Assembly: GCA_032622095.1 (NCBI GenBank)
Contig: CP136061.1
Span: 15,378,440 to 15,442,439, forward strand
Direction of reading: 5' to 3'
Origin: Siphonodentalium dalli
Taxonomy: Eukaryota; Mollusca; Scaphopoda; Gadilida; Siphonodentaliidae
Length of the DNA: 64,000 nt
In this document: positions 1-12,009 of the stretch, one piece after another
Position numbering within the stretch: position 1 is the stretch's first letter
How the letters are laid out: each line of letters opens with the position of its first letter
The notes under the pieces: model-generated
The model's database searches: none
Seen by the model: only the letters and a program-made list of their open reading frames with translations
Told to the model about the DNA's origin: nothing
Made by a program: the position numbers and the translations under genes

Positions 1-3000
1 AGAACTAGTCATCAATGAATATTTAGTAATGAAAGGGTTTTAACTTATTATCTGAACACTTCCTAAGAGAACTACTCATCAATGAATATTTAGTAATGAA
101 AGGTTTTTAACTTATTATCTAACATTTCCTAAGAGAACTACTCATCAATGAGTATTTAGTAATGAAAGGTTTTTAACTTATTATCTGAACATTTCCTAAG
201 GGAACTACTCATCAATGAGTATTTAGTAATGAAAGGTTTTTAACTTATTATCTAACATTTCCTAAGGGAACTACACATCAATGAGTATTTAGTAATGAAA
301 GGTTTTTAACTTATTATCTGAACATTTCCTAAGGGAACTACTCATCAATGAGTATTTAGTAATGAAAGGTTTTTAACTTATTATCTGAACATTTCCTAAG
401 GGGACTACACATCAATGAGTATTTAGTAATGAAAGGTTTTTAACTTATTATCTAACATTTCCTAAGGGAACTACTCATCGATGAGTATTTAGTAATGAAA
501 GGTTTTTAACTTATTATCTAACATTTCCTAAGAGAACTACTCATCAATGAGTATTTAGTAATGAAAGGTTTTTAACTTATTATCTGAACATTTCCTAAGG
601 GAACTACTCATCAATGAGTATTTAGTAATGAAAGGTTTTTAACTTATTATCTAACATTTCCTAAGGGAACTACACATCAATGAGTATTTAGTAATGAAAG
701 GTTTTTAACTTATTATCTGAACATTTCCTAAGGGAACTACTCATCAATGAGTATTTAGTAATGAAAGGTTTTTAACTTATTATCTAACATTTCCTAAGGG
801 AACTACTCATCAATGAGTATTTAGTAATGAAAGGTTTTTAACTTATTATCTAACATTTCCTAAGGGAACTACTCATCAATGAGTATTTAGTAATGAAAGG
901 TTTTTAACTAATTATCTAACATTTCCTAAGGGAACTACACATCAATGAGTATTTAGTAATGAAAGGGTTTTAACTTATTATCTAACATTTCCTGAGGGGA
1001 CTACTCATCAATGAGTATTTAGTAATGAAAGGGTTTTAACTTATTATCTAACATTTCCTAAGGTAACTACACATCAATGAGTATTTAGTAATGAAAGGGT
1101 TTTAATTTATTATCTAACATTTCCTAAGGTAACTACACACCAATGAGTATTTAGTAATGAAAGGGTTTAAGTTATTATCTAACATTTCCTGAGGGGACTA
1201 CACATCAATGAGTATTTAGTAATGAAAGGTTTTTAACTTATTATCTAACATTTCCTGAGGGGACTACACATCAATGAGTATTTAGTAATGAAAGGTTTTT
1301 AACTTATTATCTAACATTTCCTGAGGGGACTACACATCAATGAGTATTTAGTAATGAAAGGGTTTTAACTTATTATCTGAACACTTCCTAAGGGAACTAC
1401 ACATCAATGAGTATTTAGTAATGAAAGGGTTTTAACTTATTATCTGAACACTTCCTAAGGGAACTACACATCAATGAGTATTTAGTAATGAAAGGGTTTT
1501 AACTTATTATCTGAACATTTCCTGAGGGGACTACTCATCAATGAGTATATAGTAAAGAAAGGGTTTAACTTATAATCTGAACATTTCCTATATGATAACT
1601 ACTCATCAATGAGTATTTAGTAATGAAAGGTTTTTAACTTATTATCTGAACATTTCTTATGGGATAAATACTCATCAATGATACTTTAGTATAGAAAGGG
1701 TTAAACTTATTGTCTGAACATTTCTTATGGGATAAATACTCATCAATGAGTATTTAGTATAGAAAGGGTTTAACTTATAATCTGAACATTTCCTATATGA
1801 TAACTACTCATCAATGATACTTTAGTATAGAAAGGGTTAAACTTATTATCTGAACATTTCTTATGGGATAAATACTCATCAATGAGTATTTAGTAATGAA
1901 AGGGTTAAACTTATTATCTGAACTCTTCCTAAGGGAACTACTCATCAATGAATATTTAGTAATGAAAGGGTTTTAACTTATTATCTGAACATTTCCTAAG
2001 GTAACTACACATCAATGAGTATTTAGTAAAGAAAGGGTTAAACTTATTATCAGAACATTTCCTAAGGTAACTACTCATCAATGAGTATTTAGTAAAGAAA
2101 TGGTTAAACTAATTATCTGAACATTTCCCATGGGATAACTACTCATCAATGATACTTTTGTATAGAAAGGATTAAACTTATTATCTGAACATATCCTATA
2201 TGATAACTATTCATCAATGATGCACTAGTATAGAAAGGGTTAAACATATTATCTGAACATTTCCTAAGAGATAACTGCTTATCAATGATACTTTAGTATA
2301 GAAAGGGTTAAACTTATTATCTGAACATTTCTTACGGGATAAATACTCATCAATGAGTATTAATAGTAATGAAAGGGTTTTAATTTATTATCTAACATTT
2401 CCTGAGGGGACTACACATCAATGAGTATTTAGTAATGAAAGGTTTTTAACTTATTATCTAACATTTCCTGAGGGGACTACACATCAATGAGTATTTAGTA
2501 ATGAAAGGGTTTTAACTTATTATCTAACATTTCCTGAGGGAACTACACATCAATGAGTATTTAGTAATGAAAGGGTTTTAACTTATTATCTAACATTTCC
2601 TGAGGGAACTACACATCAATGAGTATTTAGTAATGAAAGGGTTTAACTTATTATCTAACATTTCCTGAGGGAACTACACATCAATGAGTATTTAGTAATG
2701 AAAGGGTTTAACTTATTATCTAACATTTCCTGAGGGGACTACACATCAATGAGTATTTAGTAATGAAAGGTTTTTAACTTATTATCTAACATTTCCTGAG
2801 GGGACTACACATCAAAAAGTATTTAGTAATGAAAGGTTTTTAACTTATTATCTAACATTTCCTGAGGGGACTACACATCAATGAGTATTTAGTAATGAAA
2901 GGGTTTTAACTTATTATCTAACATTTCCTGAGGGGACTACTCATCAATGAGTATTTAGTAATGAAAGGGTTTAACTTATTATCTAACATTTCCTGAGGGG

Positions 3001-3966
3001 ACTACACATCAATGAGTATTTAGTAATGAAAGGTTTTTAACTTATTATCTAACATTTCCTGAGGGGACTACACATCAATGAGTATTTAGTAATGAAAGGT
3101 TTTTAACTTATTATCTAACATTTCCTGAGGGGACTACACATCAATGAGTATTTAGTAATGAAAGGTTTTTAACTTATTATCTAACATTTCCTGAGGGGAC
3201 TACACATCAATGAGTATTTAGTAATGAAAGGTTTTTAACTTATTATCTAACATTTCCTGAGGGGACTACACATCAATGAGTATTTAGTAATGAAAGGGTT
3301 TTAACTTATTATCTAACATTTCCTGAGGGGACTACACATCAATGAGTATTTAGTAATGAAAGGTTTTTAACTTATTATCTAACATTTCCTGAGGGGACTA
3401 CACATCAATGAGTATTTAGTAATGAAAGGTTTTTAACTTATTATCTAACATTTCCTGAGGGGACTACACATCAATGAGTATTTAGTAATGAAAGGTTTTT
3501 AACTTATTATCTAACATTTCCTGAGGGGACTACACATCAATGAGTATTTAGTAATGAAAGGGTTTTAACTTATTATCTAACATTTCCTGAGGGGACTACA
3601 CATCAATGAGTATTTAGTAATGAAAGGTTTTTAACTTATTATCTAACATTTCCTGAGGGGACTACACATCAATGAGTATTTAGTAATGAAAGGGTTTTAA
3701 CTTATTATCTAACATTTCCTGAGGGGACTACACATCAATGAGTATTTAGTAATGAAAGGGTTTTAATTTATTATCTAACATTTCCTGAGGGGACTACACA
3801 TCAATGAGTATTTAGTAATGAAAGGTTTTTAACTTATTATCTAACATTTCCTGAGGGGACTACACATCAATGAGTATTTAGTAATGAAAGGGTTTAACTT
3901 ATTATCTAACATTTCCTGAGGGGACTACACATCAATGAGTATTTAGTAATGAAAGGGTTTAACTAT
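1..3966 (+). repeat. 66-bp satellite array, first copy
   Basis: About 60 head-to-tail units of 65-67 bp fill the left end. Each carries ATCAATGAGTATTTAGTAAT and then a TTTAACTTATTATCT block. Units differ by small substitutions (CTAAGG or CTGAGG, GAAC or AAC). Diverged units sit around 1540-2340, while more uniform ones lie on both sides, especially 2400-3960. The array runs off the left edge, so its true length is unknown. No open frame is maintained. Confidence 0.95.
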
Positions 3967-4049
3967 TAAAGGCCCCAAACACAAAAAGCTGAATATAGGC
4001 TCCTGAAGGTTATTAACCGAATGTTAATTTTATCAGATCTGCTCATTAA

Positions 4050-4441
4050 CCCTTTACCCAACAAACCGGCCAAAACCGCCCAAATAAAGCTTCAACAGCC
4101 TAAAATATCTTCGGTCTGTCTCAATAGAACCATACACATATGGATATCATTGGAACCGGCTCCTTGACCACATTGTGATAGTTACAGTTATGCCCTGTGC
4201 CAATGCATTCTCTTATATATGTGAGTCGACCATAGGTCGCCTCGCATATATAAGAGAATGCATTGGCCTAAAAAAAATCTTTTTTTAACACTTTTTACCA
4301 ATTTTTCTTACATTCTTTAACAATTTTATAATTTTTAATGTGTTAAGCCAATGCATTCTCTTATATATGCGAGGCGACCTATGGTCGACTCGCATATATA
4401 AGAGAATGCATTGGCACAGGGCCCTTCTGTTGGGTAAAGGG
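4050..4441. mobile_element. TTAA-A inverted-repeat element (copy 1)
   Basis: TTAA at 4046-4049 and 4442-4445 flanks a 392-bp element. Its ends are CCCTTTACCCAACA and the reverse complement TGTTGGGTAAAGGG. Two copies of a roughly 66-bp palindrome (arm CCAATGCATTCTCTTATATA) lie inside in opposite orientation, separated by an AT-rich spacer. The TTAA target and CCC-starting ends fit a piggyBac-type MITE (family knowledge). No transposase is present. Other copies are at 40094 and 54506. Confidence 0.85.
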
Positions 4442-4445
4442 TTAA

Positions 4446-5286
4446 TGTATTCTCACAAGCATTTTACAGACGTCACAGGGAATTTTAATGTGACCCTCCT
4501 CCCCCTTGAGTGCCCCTTTATACAGTATTTTTATATATTTAAACTTTACTGAATTTTCAAATGGATATTTTTAATGAATGCCTCTTGAGGTGTAAGAGAA
4601 CATCACCTTTTTACGTAATTAACCATTATTATTTATAGATACAATATTAAAATAAAGCATTCTGGAGTTACAGTATCGCCCTAAATAATTGACTCCTTAA
4701 CCACAGCAGAATTATGGGTAACTTTTCAGGATTAAGTCGGAAATATGACTTGTTGCCATTCATCGGAAAGCTTTCCAATGAATGGCAACAAGCCATATTT
4801 CCGACTAAATCCTGAAAAGTTACCCATAATTCTGCTGTGGTTAAGGAGTCAATTATTTAGGGCATTACTGTATGTGACAGAGAAATCAAGCCTCTACAAA
4901 ATAGCGACTAATGGAAGGTGAATTTGTGTGGAAACAGAGTCAAGTCAAAATCAATGGTTAGATACAATAGAAGTTAATTTTCTCGACAACAACCGAGATA
5001 ACTCGTTAATGTACTCACACCAGAATTATACTTCGGGACAAAAGGAGCAGTCGACGGATAATTAGAAGGGGAGATAACCGTTGATACGTAGACATTCCAT
5101 TTGAGCTGTCGTGGTCAATTAGAGACGCAGAAGGTCAGACATGCCACAATCCTCGTAACCAAGCCTCAAATGATCTCAGATTTTACTTCTCATTTCCGTC
5201 ATGATAATCAGATTGGCTTAAAGTAGTCCGTATAAAGACGGCGAGCAGACGTAGACTGATTAACTAGAGGGGATAGTCAGATTGGC
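4446..5286. repeat. Diverged tandem duplication, copy 1
   Basis: The block 4446-4613 plus 4906-5273 is repeated at 5287-5487 plus 6060-6421. Shared landmarks are AAGCATTTTACAGACGTCAC, then GGAAACAGAGTCAAGTCAAA, then CGGCGAGCAGACGTAGACTG. Copy 1 contains an FB-T foldback in the middle where copy 2 has a hAT-H element. The two copies therefore acquired different insertions. Confidence 0.8.
4671..4870. mobile_element. FB-T foldback MITE (copy 1)
   Basis: A 200-bp near-perfect inverted repeat begins with a diverged form of CAGTAATGCCCTAAATAAT and ends with ATTTAGGGCATTACTG. It is flanked by TA on both sides, as expected for a Tc1/mariner-type MITE. The arms meet around CATCGGAAAGCTTTCC. It has no coding capacity. 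Other copies lie at 11101, 23602, 39677, 45064, 46534 and 62175. Confidence 0.88.
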
Positions 5287-6421
5287 TTAAAGTATTCACA
5301 AAAGCATTTTACAGACGTCACTGATGACCAGTGACTCAAAGGGAATTCTCTGAAATAGTAATTTTAATGGAGCCCCTTCTCCCCCTTGGGTGCCCCATTA
5401 TACAGTATTTTTATACATTTAAACTTTACTGAATTATCAAATGGGTATTTTTTAAAGAGGCCCTCTTGAGGTGCAAGAAAAGACCACATTTCCATTTAAT
5501 TTGCCATCAAGCCTTGAAATAGTGAGCCTGTCATTTGCAGAATCAGGTTCCCAGAGGGTGAATTTAGTGACGCTATCCCGCACAGCGGGCTAGCATCACC
5601 AAATTCACCCTCTGGAGACCTCATTCTGCTTAGGCCTCATCTTCTGGGAAGTATCTATTGTATCAAATTAACATTGGTTTTAGTTACTTTTTCCCTTCTG
5701 GGAAGTTTCTATATCCCATAATTTGCAGAAGATAACATTCATAATCGAGGTGCCCAATGGGTGAACATCACCAACTTCAACTGGGAACTTCATTCTGATC
5801 CTAGGTCTACGATAGCAATTGATGGCCTAAGCAGAATGAGGTCCCCAGAGGGTGAATTTAGTGATGCTAGCCCGCTTTGTGGGATAGCGTCACTAAATTC
5901 ACCCTTTGGGGACCTCATTCTGCAAATGACAGACACGCTATTTGCAGGCTTGAACAAAGCCATTTGAAGTTAGGTGGCTGATAAACCACGATTCTAATTT
6001 AAAGGCCTAAATCGGAGTTACATTAATTTTTTAAATGTAGGAAACATTAATTGCGGCTGATGGAACGTGAATTTGTGTGGAAACAGAGTCAAGTCAAAAT
6101 CAATGGTATAGACACAATAGGAGTTAATTTTCTCGACAACAACTGAGATAACTCGTTAATGTACTCACACCAGAATAATACTTTGGGACAAAAGGAGCAG
6201 TCGACGGATAATTAGAAGGGGAGATAACCGTTGATACGTAGACATTCCATTTGAGCTGTCGCGGTCAATTAGAGATGCAGAAGGTCAGACATGCCACAAT
6301 CCTCGTAACCAAGCCTCAAATGATCTCAGATTTTACTTCTCATTTCCGTCATGATAATCAGATTGGCTTAAAGTAGTCCGTATAAAGACGGCGAGCAGAC
6401 GTAGACTGATTAACTAGAGGG
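5287..6421. repeat. Diverged tandem duplication, copy 2
   Basis: This is the second copy of the block at 4446-5286. The 6060-6421 part is nearly identical to 4906-5273, with scattered transitions. The left part, 5287-5487, is more diverged from 4446-4613. It is interrupted by the hAT-H element at 5508-5952. Confidence 0.8.
5508..5952. mobile_element. hAT-H inverted-repeat element (copy 1)
   Basis: The ends are CAAGCCTTGAAATAGTG and a reverse-complement CTATTTGCAGGCTTG. Each end carries a sub-terminal hairpin containing CAGAGGGTGAATTTAGTGA. A 180-bp unique centre separates them. No target duplication is visible at this copy, but sister copies at 11575, 19985 and 23897 show 8-bp duplications, which indicates hAT-type insertion. 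It is non-coding. Confidence 0.82.
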
Positions 6422-6647
6422 TCATGGAAAATTAATCGTTAGCTACTCTGTCATTAGGGGGATACAGCTTTCTGGTACGGTCTGCTCAATAAAGGGGAGA
6501 CAATTTCAGATAATGTCACGATGCTCGCTGCTCTGAATACATTAGCATCTTCAGAAAATTAATAGAATTGTTATTGACGTGACGGAAAGTCCGTCTGATC
6601 GCTTTAGATTCAAACGTCACGAGAAGGCGGAACACTCCTGGGAATAT

Positions 6648-6993
6648 TCCATCGGTAAAAACAGGATGCGTTCCATCGGTAAAAACAGGATGCGTTCCAT
6701 CGATAAAAACAGGATGCGTTCCATCGGTAAAAACAGGATGCGTTCCATCGGTAAAAAAGGATGCGTTCCATCGATAAAAACAGGATGCGTTCCATCAGTA
6801 AAAACAGGATGCATTCCATTGGTAAAAACAGGATGCGTTCCATCGGTAAAAACAGGATGCGTTCCATCGGTAAAAACAGGATGCGTTCCATCGGTAAAAA
6901 CAGGATGCATTCCATTGGTAAAAACAGGATGCGTTCCATCGGTAAAAAACAGGATGCGTTCCATCGGTAAAAACAGGATGCATTCCATAAAAA
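6648..6993 (+). repeat. 24-bp minisatellite
   Basis: About 14 copies of a 24-bp unit with the core GGTAAAAACAGGATGCGTTC. Because 24 is a multiple of three, several frames on both strands stay open. The apparent peptides (SIGKNRMR or FTDGTHPV repeats) are translations of the array and not evidence of a gene. One unit near 6756 lacks several bases, which shifts the phase. Confidence 0.95.
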
Positions 6994-7027
6994 GTTTGTA
7001 AATCAAACACTGAATAATAACTTTCTA

Positions 7028-7918
7028 ATGTCATCTTCACCAGGACGTGACATACATTTACTGTACAGTAAATAGTGTGCAGTCATCTTCACCAGGACAT
7101 GACAGACATTTACTGTACAGTAAACAGTGTGCAGTCATCTTCACCAGGACGTGACATACATTTACTGTACAGTAAACAGTGTGCAGTCATCTTCACCAGG
7201 ACGTGACATACATTTACTGTACAGTAAATAGTGTGCAGTCATCTTCACCAGGACGTGACAGACATTTACTGTACAGTAAACAGTGTGCAGTCATATTCAC
7301 CAGGACGTGACATACATTTACTGTACAGTAAACAGTGTGCAGTCATCTTCACCAGGACGTGACATACATTTACTGTACAGTAAACAGTGTGCAGTCATCT
7401 TCACCAGGACGTGACATACATTTACTGTACAGTAAACAGTGTGCAGTCATCTTCACCAGGACGTGACAGACATTTACTGTACAGTAAACAGTGTGCAGTC
7501 ATATTCACCAGGACGTGACATACATTTACTGTACAGTAAACAGTGTGCAGTCATCTTCACCAGGACGTGACATACATTTACTGTACAGTAAACAGTGTGC
7601 AGTCATCTTCACCAGGACGTGACAGACATTTACTGTACAGTAAACAGTGTGCAGTCATCTTCACCAGGACGTGACATACATTTACTGTACAGTAAACAGT
7701 GTGCAGTCATCTTCACCAGGACGTGACATACATTTACTGTACAGTAAACAGTGTGCAGTCATCTTCACCAGGACGTGACATACATTTACTGTACAGTAAA
7801 CAGTGTGCAGTCATCTTCACCAGGACGTGACATATATTTACTGTACAGTAAACAGTGTGCAGTCATCTTCAACAGGACGTGACAGACATTTACTGTACAG
7901 TAAACAGCGTGCAGTCAT
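7028..7918 (+). repeat. 52-bp minisatellite with a palindrome in every unit
   Basis: About 17 units of 52 bp run from GTCATCTTCACCAGGACGTG through the perfect 16-bp palindrome TTTACTGTACAGTAAA to CAGTGTGCA. Units are very uniform. Variants are mainly CATACA versus CAGACA and an occasional ATATTC. The palindrome is conserved at the right end too, while the last units change elsewhere (AACAGG, AGCGTG). Confidence 0.95.
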
Positions 7919-8008
7919 CCTTTGTTCTTTATGATAAAAAAAATAGCGAGCGTCGTTTCATATAAATTTAGAGATCTCATTTGATATTTCTGTCTCACAA
8001 AAACTAGT

Positions 8009-9036
8009 ATAAATGTTCAGATAATAAGTTCAACCCTTTCTATACTAAAGCATCATTGATGAGTAGTTATCATATATTAAATGTTCAGATAATAAGTTTA
8101 ACCCTTTCTATACTAAAGCATCATTGATGAGTAGTTATCCAATTTGAAATGTTCAGATAATAAGTTTAACCCTTTCATTACTAAATCATCATTGATGAGT
8201 AGTTATCCCATAGGAAATGTTCAGATAAGAAGTTTAACCCTTTCTATACTAAAGCATCATTAATGAGTAGTTATCCCATAGGAAATGTTCATATAAGAAG
8301 TTTAACCCTTTCTATACTAAAGCATCATTGATGAGTAGTTATCCATAGGAAATGTTCAGATAATAAGTTTAACCCTTTCTACACTAAATCATCATTGATG
8401 AGTAGTTATCCCATAGGAAATGTTCAGATAAGAAGTTTAACCCTTTCTATACTAAAGCATCATTGATGAGTAGTTATCCCATAGGAAATGTTCAGATAAG
8501 AAGTTTAACCCTTTCTATACTAAAGCATTATTGATGAGTAGTTTATCCCATAGGAAATGTTCAGATAATAAGATTAACCCTTTCTATAGTAACGAATCAT
8601 TGATGAGTAGTTATCCAATTTGAAATGTTCAGATAATAAGTTTAACCCTTTCATTACTAAATCATCATTGATGAGTAGTTATCCCATAGGATATGTTCAG
8701 ATAATAAGTTTAACCATTTCTATACTAACACATCATTGATGAGTAGTTATCATATATGAAATGTTCAGATAATAAGTTTAACCCTTTCTATACTAAAGCA
8801 TCAATGATGAGAAGTTATCATATAGGAAATGTTCAGATAATAAGTTTAACCCTTTCTTTACTAAATCATCATTGATGAGTAGTTATCCCATAGGAAATGT
8901 TCAGATAATAAGTTTAACCCTTTCTATACAAATGTGTAATTGATGAGTTGTTATGCCATAGGATGTTCAGATAATAAGTTTAACCCTTTCTATACTGAAG
9001 CATCATTGATGTGTAGTTATACCATTGGAGATGTTT
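8009..9036 (-). repeat. 66-bp satellite array, inverted copy
   Basis: About 15 units of roughly 66 bp read GTTCAGATAATAAGTTTAAC and CATTGATGAGTAGTTATC. These are the reverse complement of the satellite at 1-3966, and they are more diverged and of the CTATACTAAAG type seen at 1680-2340. The two arrays face each other across 4 kb of other repeats. Confidence 0.93.
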
Positions 9037-10267
9037 AGAGCTGAAATGGTTAGACAGATAACCGGTTGGCATCCGGTTATCGACGTACCCGGTTAGAAAA
9101 AAATGAACCGGATGTAACCGCATCCCGTTGTCAGTTGAATGTGAACGTGAACAATCCTCAAAATATTAGGTTAAATGATGCAAAACTAATACTAAATCCT
9201 GTGTCACCGATAGTAGAGTGCAATGCAAGCATTAATTGGTACACGCGGTAGTATCAGATACTTAGTAGCAATTCTCGAACTGTCTGGAAGTGTCGGTGAC
9301 CTTCAATCAATTCCGACCCTTTGAAGTTTTCTCTGATCTTCCGACAAAAGCATAAAGCATGTGTGCAATCACTGTGTATCAAGTCTGAATGCACACAAGG
9401 AAGTGACAACGTAAAAGTGGCGTTGTGTGGCAATGCGTGCTTTCGTAACTTAATAGTTAATACTGCACGAAACAACATGGATTCAAATTGGAATCACACC
9501 ACGACATACTAAAACTGTTACAGTGGGGTTTATAAAAACTATGTAAGTCGACAAAGTTTGATGATTGAGATCAGCTGCACAATGTCTTCACTCTTCCCGT
9601 TCTTCCTCCCTGTTGTGATCTAATATGATCAATTCAATTGAGTGACCAAACAGACATCGTAGTTGAAGCAACCCAAAACTTCTTCAATGATCTTCCCTTT
9701 TATCAAGGAAATTGATGCTCCATGCTACTCTGTAATAACTGGTTTTGTCAGTAATTTCTATATGTTAAGTGATTGCATACTAAAACCGAAACCGAAACGT
9801 AAATTCTATAACCTTCCAACACTAGTGTCCGCGATCATGATACCGACGAATAGCTCGAATACTGAATAGGACTGCGAGTCTGACCTAACTGACCTTCCTT
9901 TTTGTTCTATAGTTATTACTTTCTTGTCTTTATATATAATTCATTGGAGGATATACCAATGATAATGATATATTACAGATCTTTAATATATAGTTTTGTT
10001 GCTCGTTTTACCAATACCCATACTATTGTTACTCGTTTTACAAATGCCCAAACATATGCTGATCACGGCAAATAAGTGATCCCCCCTGCCATTCACTTGC
10101 TCATTCCCCATCATGAGAGCCAGCAAAAGAACAGTGAATGTGTGTTTTTGAATATCGTTAAATGCCGTGAATAAGGTCTTTATTTCAGCTACTATTTCTC
10201 ACCTAGGTTTGTCCCTGGAGCATGGCATAATGTCGACATAATTAGTGTGAGAGAAGTCCGCTAGAAA
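9037..10267. other. No gene recognised
   Basis: This stretch of about 1.2 kb has only short open frames on both strands. None has a recognisable domain or splice-site-bounded exon. A short CCGGTT-rich patch lies at 9061-9125. I see no TIR pair or tandem array here. Confidence 0.5.
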
Positions 10268-10385
10268 TAATCATTGATGAGTAGTTATCTAATATGAAAT
10301 GCTCAGATAATAAATTTAACCCTTTTTATACAAACATATCATTGATGAGTTGTTATCCCATGGAAATGTTCAGATAATAAGTTAT
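10268..10385 (-). repeat. 66-bp satellite remnant
   Basis: Just under two diverged units of the satellite at 8009-9036 (CATTGATGAGTAGTTATC, then CAGATAATAA twice). Similar remnants lie at 24579-24633 and 47385-47494. Confidence 0.8.
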
Positions 10386-10569
10386 TATTATTGAGTTATA
10401 TTGAGTTATAAGAACTTATAATCTGAACATTTGCCTCAATAAATAGGACTCCTTCTGTACATTAATATATCTGTCGTCTGCATATATTACCTGTACATCC
10501 TCCACATGAATAATAGACCAGTCCGATGTACACTTTTTAACTGACTGGGAGAATCCATTTATTATAGAA

Positions 10570-10854
10570 AGTTGACTTGAACAAAGACTGCGAGCAGATG
10601 TAGACTGATTAACTAGAGGGTCATGGAAAATTAATCGTTAGCTACTCTGTCATTAGGGGGATACAGCTTTCTGGAACCGACTGCTCAACACAGGGGAGAT
10701 AATTTCAGATAATGTCACGATGCTCGCTGCTCTGAATACATTAGCATCTTCAGAAAATTAATAGAATAGTTATTAACGTGACGGAAAGACCGTCCGATCA
10801 ATCACTTAAGTTTCAAACGTCACAAGAAGGCGGAACACGCCCGGGAATACATGT
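10570..10854. repeat. Dispersed repeat, copy of 6384-6655
   Basis: The segment reads GCGAGCAGATGTAGACTGAT, later TTAGGGGGATACAGCTTTCT, and ends near CACAAGAAGGCGGAACACGC. It matches 6384-6655 with a few substitutions and continues the duplicated block 5287-6421. In this copy the 24-bp minisatellite is missing; the sequence stops matching where that array starts. Confidence 0.8.
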
Positions 10855-11100
10855 ATTCCATCAGTGTCTATATCGAAATAAAATTGTACAGTAAACCAGT
10901 GGTGCCCCCTGTAATATCTTTGATAAATAATGATAATAAAACGGCATATTTGGGTTGTTACGGTTATTATTGATTTGAAATGGCAATATTTTTGCAAAAT
11001 TGCCTTGGTAAAATCAGTTTTTGCCTAGGCTGATTCCCACCTGGGCAAATATATTGCCAAGGCATCTTTCCTTCAATTCCCAGGGCAAGTGTTGGAGATA

Positions 11101-11301
11101 CAGTAATGCCCTAAATAATCTACTTCTTAACCACAGCAGAATTATGGGTAATTTTTCAGGATTTAGTCGGAAATATGGCTTGTTGCCATTCATCAGAAAG
11201 CTCTGTGAGCGCTTTCCAATGAATGGCAACAAGCCATAAATCCTGAAATATTACCCATAATTCTGCTGTGGTTAAGGAGTCGATTATTTAGGGCATTACT
11301 G
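11101..11301. mobile_element. FB-T foldback MITE (copy 2), beside ST7 exon E
   Basis: This 201-bp foldback has complete ends (CAGTAATGCCC and GGGCATTACTG) and TA on both sides. The TA at its right end (11302-11303) is 14 nt from the GTAAGT donor of ST7 exon E, so it lies just inside the intron (downstream, minus strand). The hairpin would be transcribed as part of the ST7 pre-mRNA. Confidence 0.88.
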
Positions 11302-11323
11302 TAAGAACAGCTCGGGAACTTAC

Positions 11324-11421
11324 ATCTCTCATTCCTTTAATGGCTTCTCTCGTCCGCCCGAGTTTTTTGGCACACATGGCGAGTCTACGCTTTATGTATA
11401 TGAGTATGTTGGCATCCCTTC
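11324..11421 (-). CDS. ST7: ST7-like protein, exon E (internal)
   Basis: Read on the minus strand, a TTTTGCAG acceptor precedes 98 nt that end at a GTAAGT donor. With the single base carried from exon D, it encodes R then [20 protein letters not shown], followed by [12 protein letters not shown]. This matches the conserved ST7 block that reads [20 protein letters not shown], then LGRTREAVKMMRD in the human protein (from memory). The exon ends in phase 0. ST7 is a conserved multipass membrane protein of animals linked to tumour suppression; its biochemical role is poorly defined. The next exon, expected to continue into the FPLLSMFNIHENLLEALLE region, is not in 1-11300, so it must lie outside the window. 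Confidence 0.93.
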
Positions 11422-11574
11422 CTGCAAAACAGAAAAAAAGATGGAAAATTAGAAACCCTTAAACAGAAAGACTGCATGTAGAAACTTGTTTGACATTTTT
11501 TGACATTGGCCAAGATAGGCCAGATTAATTCATGTTTGTTTATAACACATTTAATGGCAAAACTTGGGATGAGC

Positions 11575-11828
11575 CAAGCCTTGAAATAAGGTGTCTGTCA
11601 TTTGCAGAATGAGGTCCCCAGAGGGTGAATTTAGTGATGCTACCCCGCATAGCGGGCTAGCATCACCAAATTCACCCTCTGGGAACCTCATTCTGCGGAG
11701 GTGTAAGCAGAATGAGGTCCCCAGAGGGTGAATTTGGTGATGCTAGCCCACTATGCGGGGTAGCATCACTAAATTCACCCTCTGGGGACCTCATTCTGCT
11801 AATGACAGACACCCTACTTCAAGGCTTG
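11575..11828. mobile_element. hAT-H foldback element (copy 2)
   Basis: The 254-bp element runs from CAAGCCTTGAAATAAGG to the reverse complement CTTCAAGGCTTG. Flanks GGATGAGC and GGACCAGC agree at 6 of 8 positions, consistent with an aged 8-bp target duplication. The inside is two face-to-face hairpins of the CAGAGGGTGAATTTAGTGA type. It has no coding capacity. Confidence 0.85.
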
Positions 11829-12009
11829 GGACCAGCTTGACCAATGAATATGACAACATTCATTCAATTCATTAAATATAACCAACAAGAGCACGCCGTC
11901 GGGGCATAACATAATACCCCCATAACATAATACCCCCATTTCTGGAGTAGAGTGGGGCAAGGTTTAAATTGATTTGTTTGAAACCTTTGACAAGACAAAA
12001 TAATAACAA

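Noticed and set aside
6579-7040. Repetitive protein with SIGKNRMR or MERILFLP repeats
   Set aside because: This is the 24-bp minisatellite read in any frame. Frames on both strands are open.
1-9036. CRISPR-like regular repeats
   Set aside because: Units are contiguous tandem copies without unique spacers, and the locus is in an animal intron or flank.
8009-9036. Hammerhead ribozyme in the satellite (TGATGAG ... GGAAAT)
   Set aside because: The core resembles CUGAUGAG and GAAA only in part, and I could not pair a stem II between them. The CTGA start is absent.
9066-9869. Several 60-75-codon frames as small genes
   Set aside because: None has a domain, a conserved neighbour or splice sites. 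Frames of this length are expected by chance in 64 kb.
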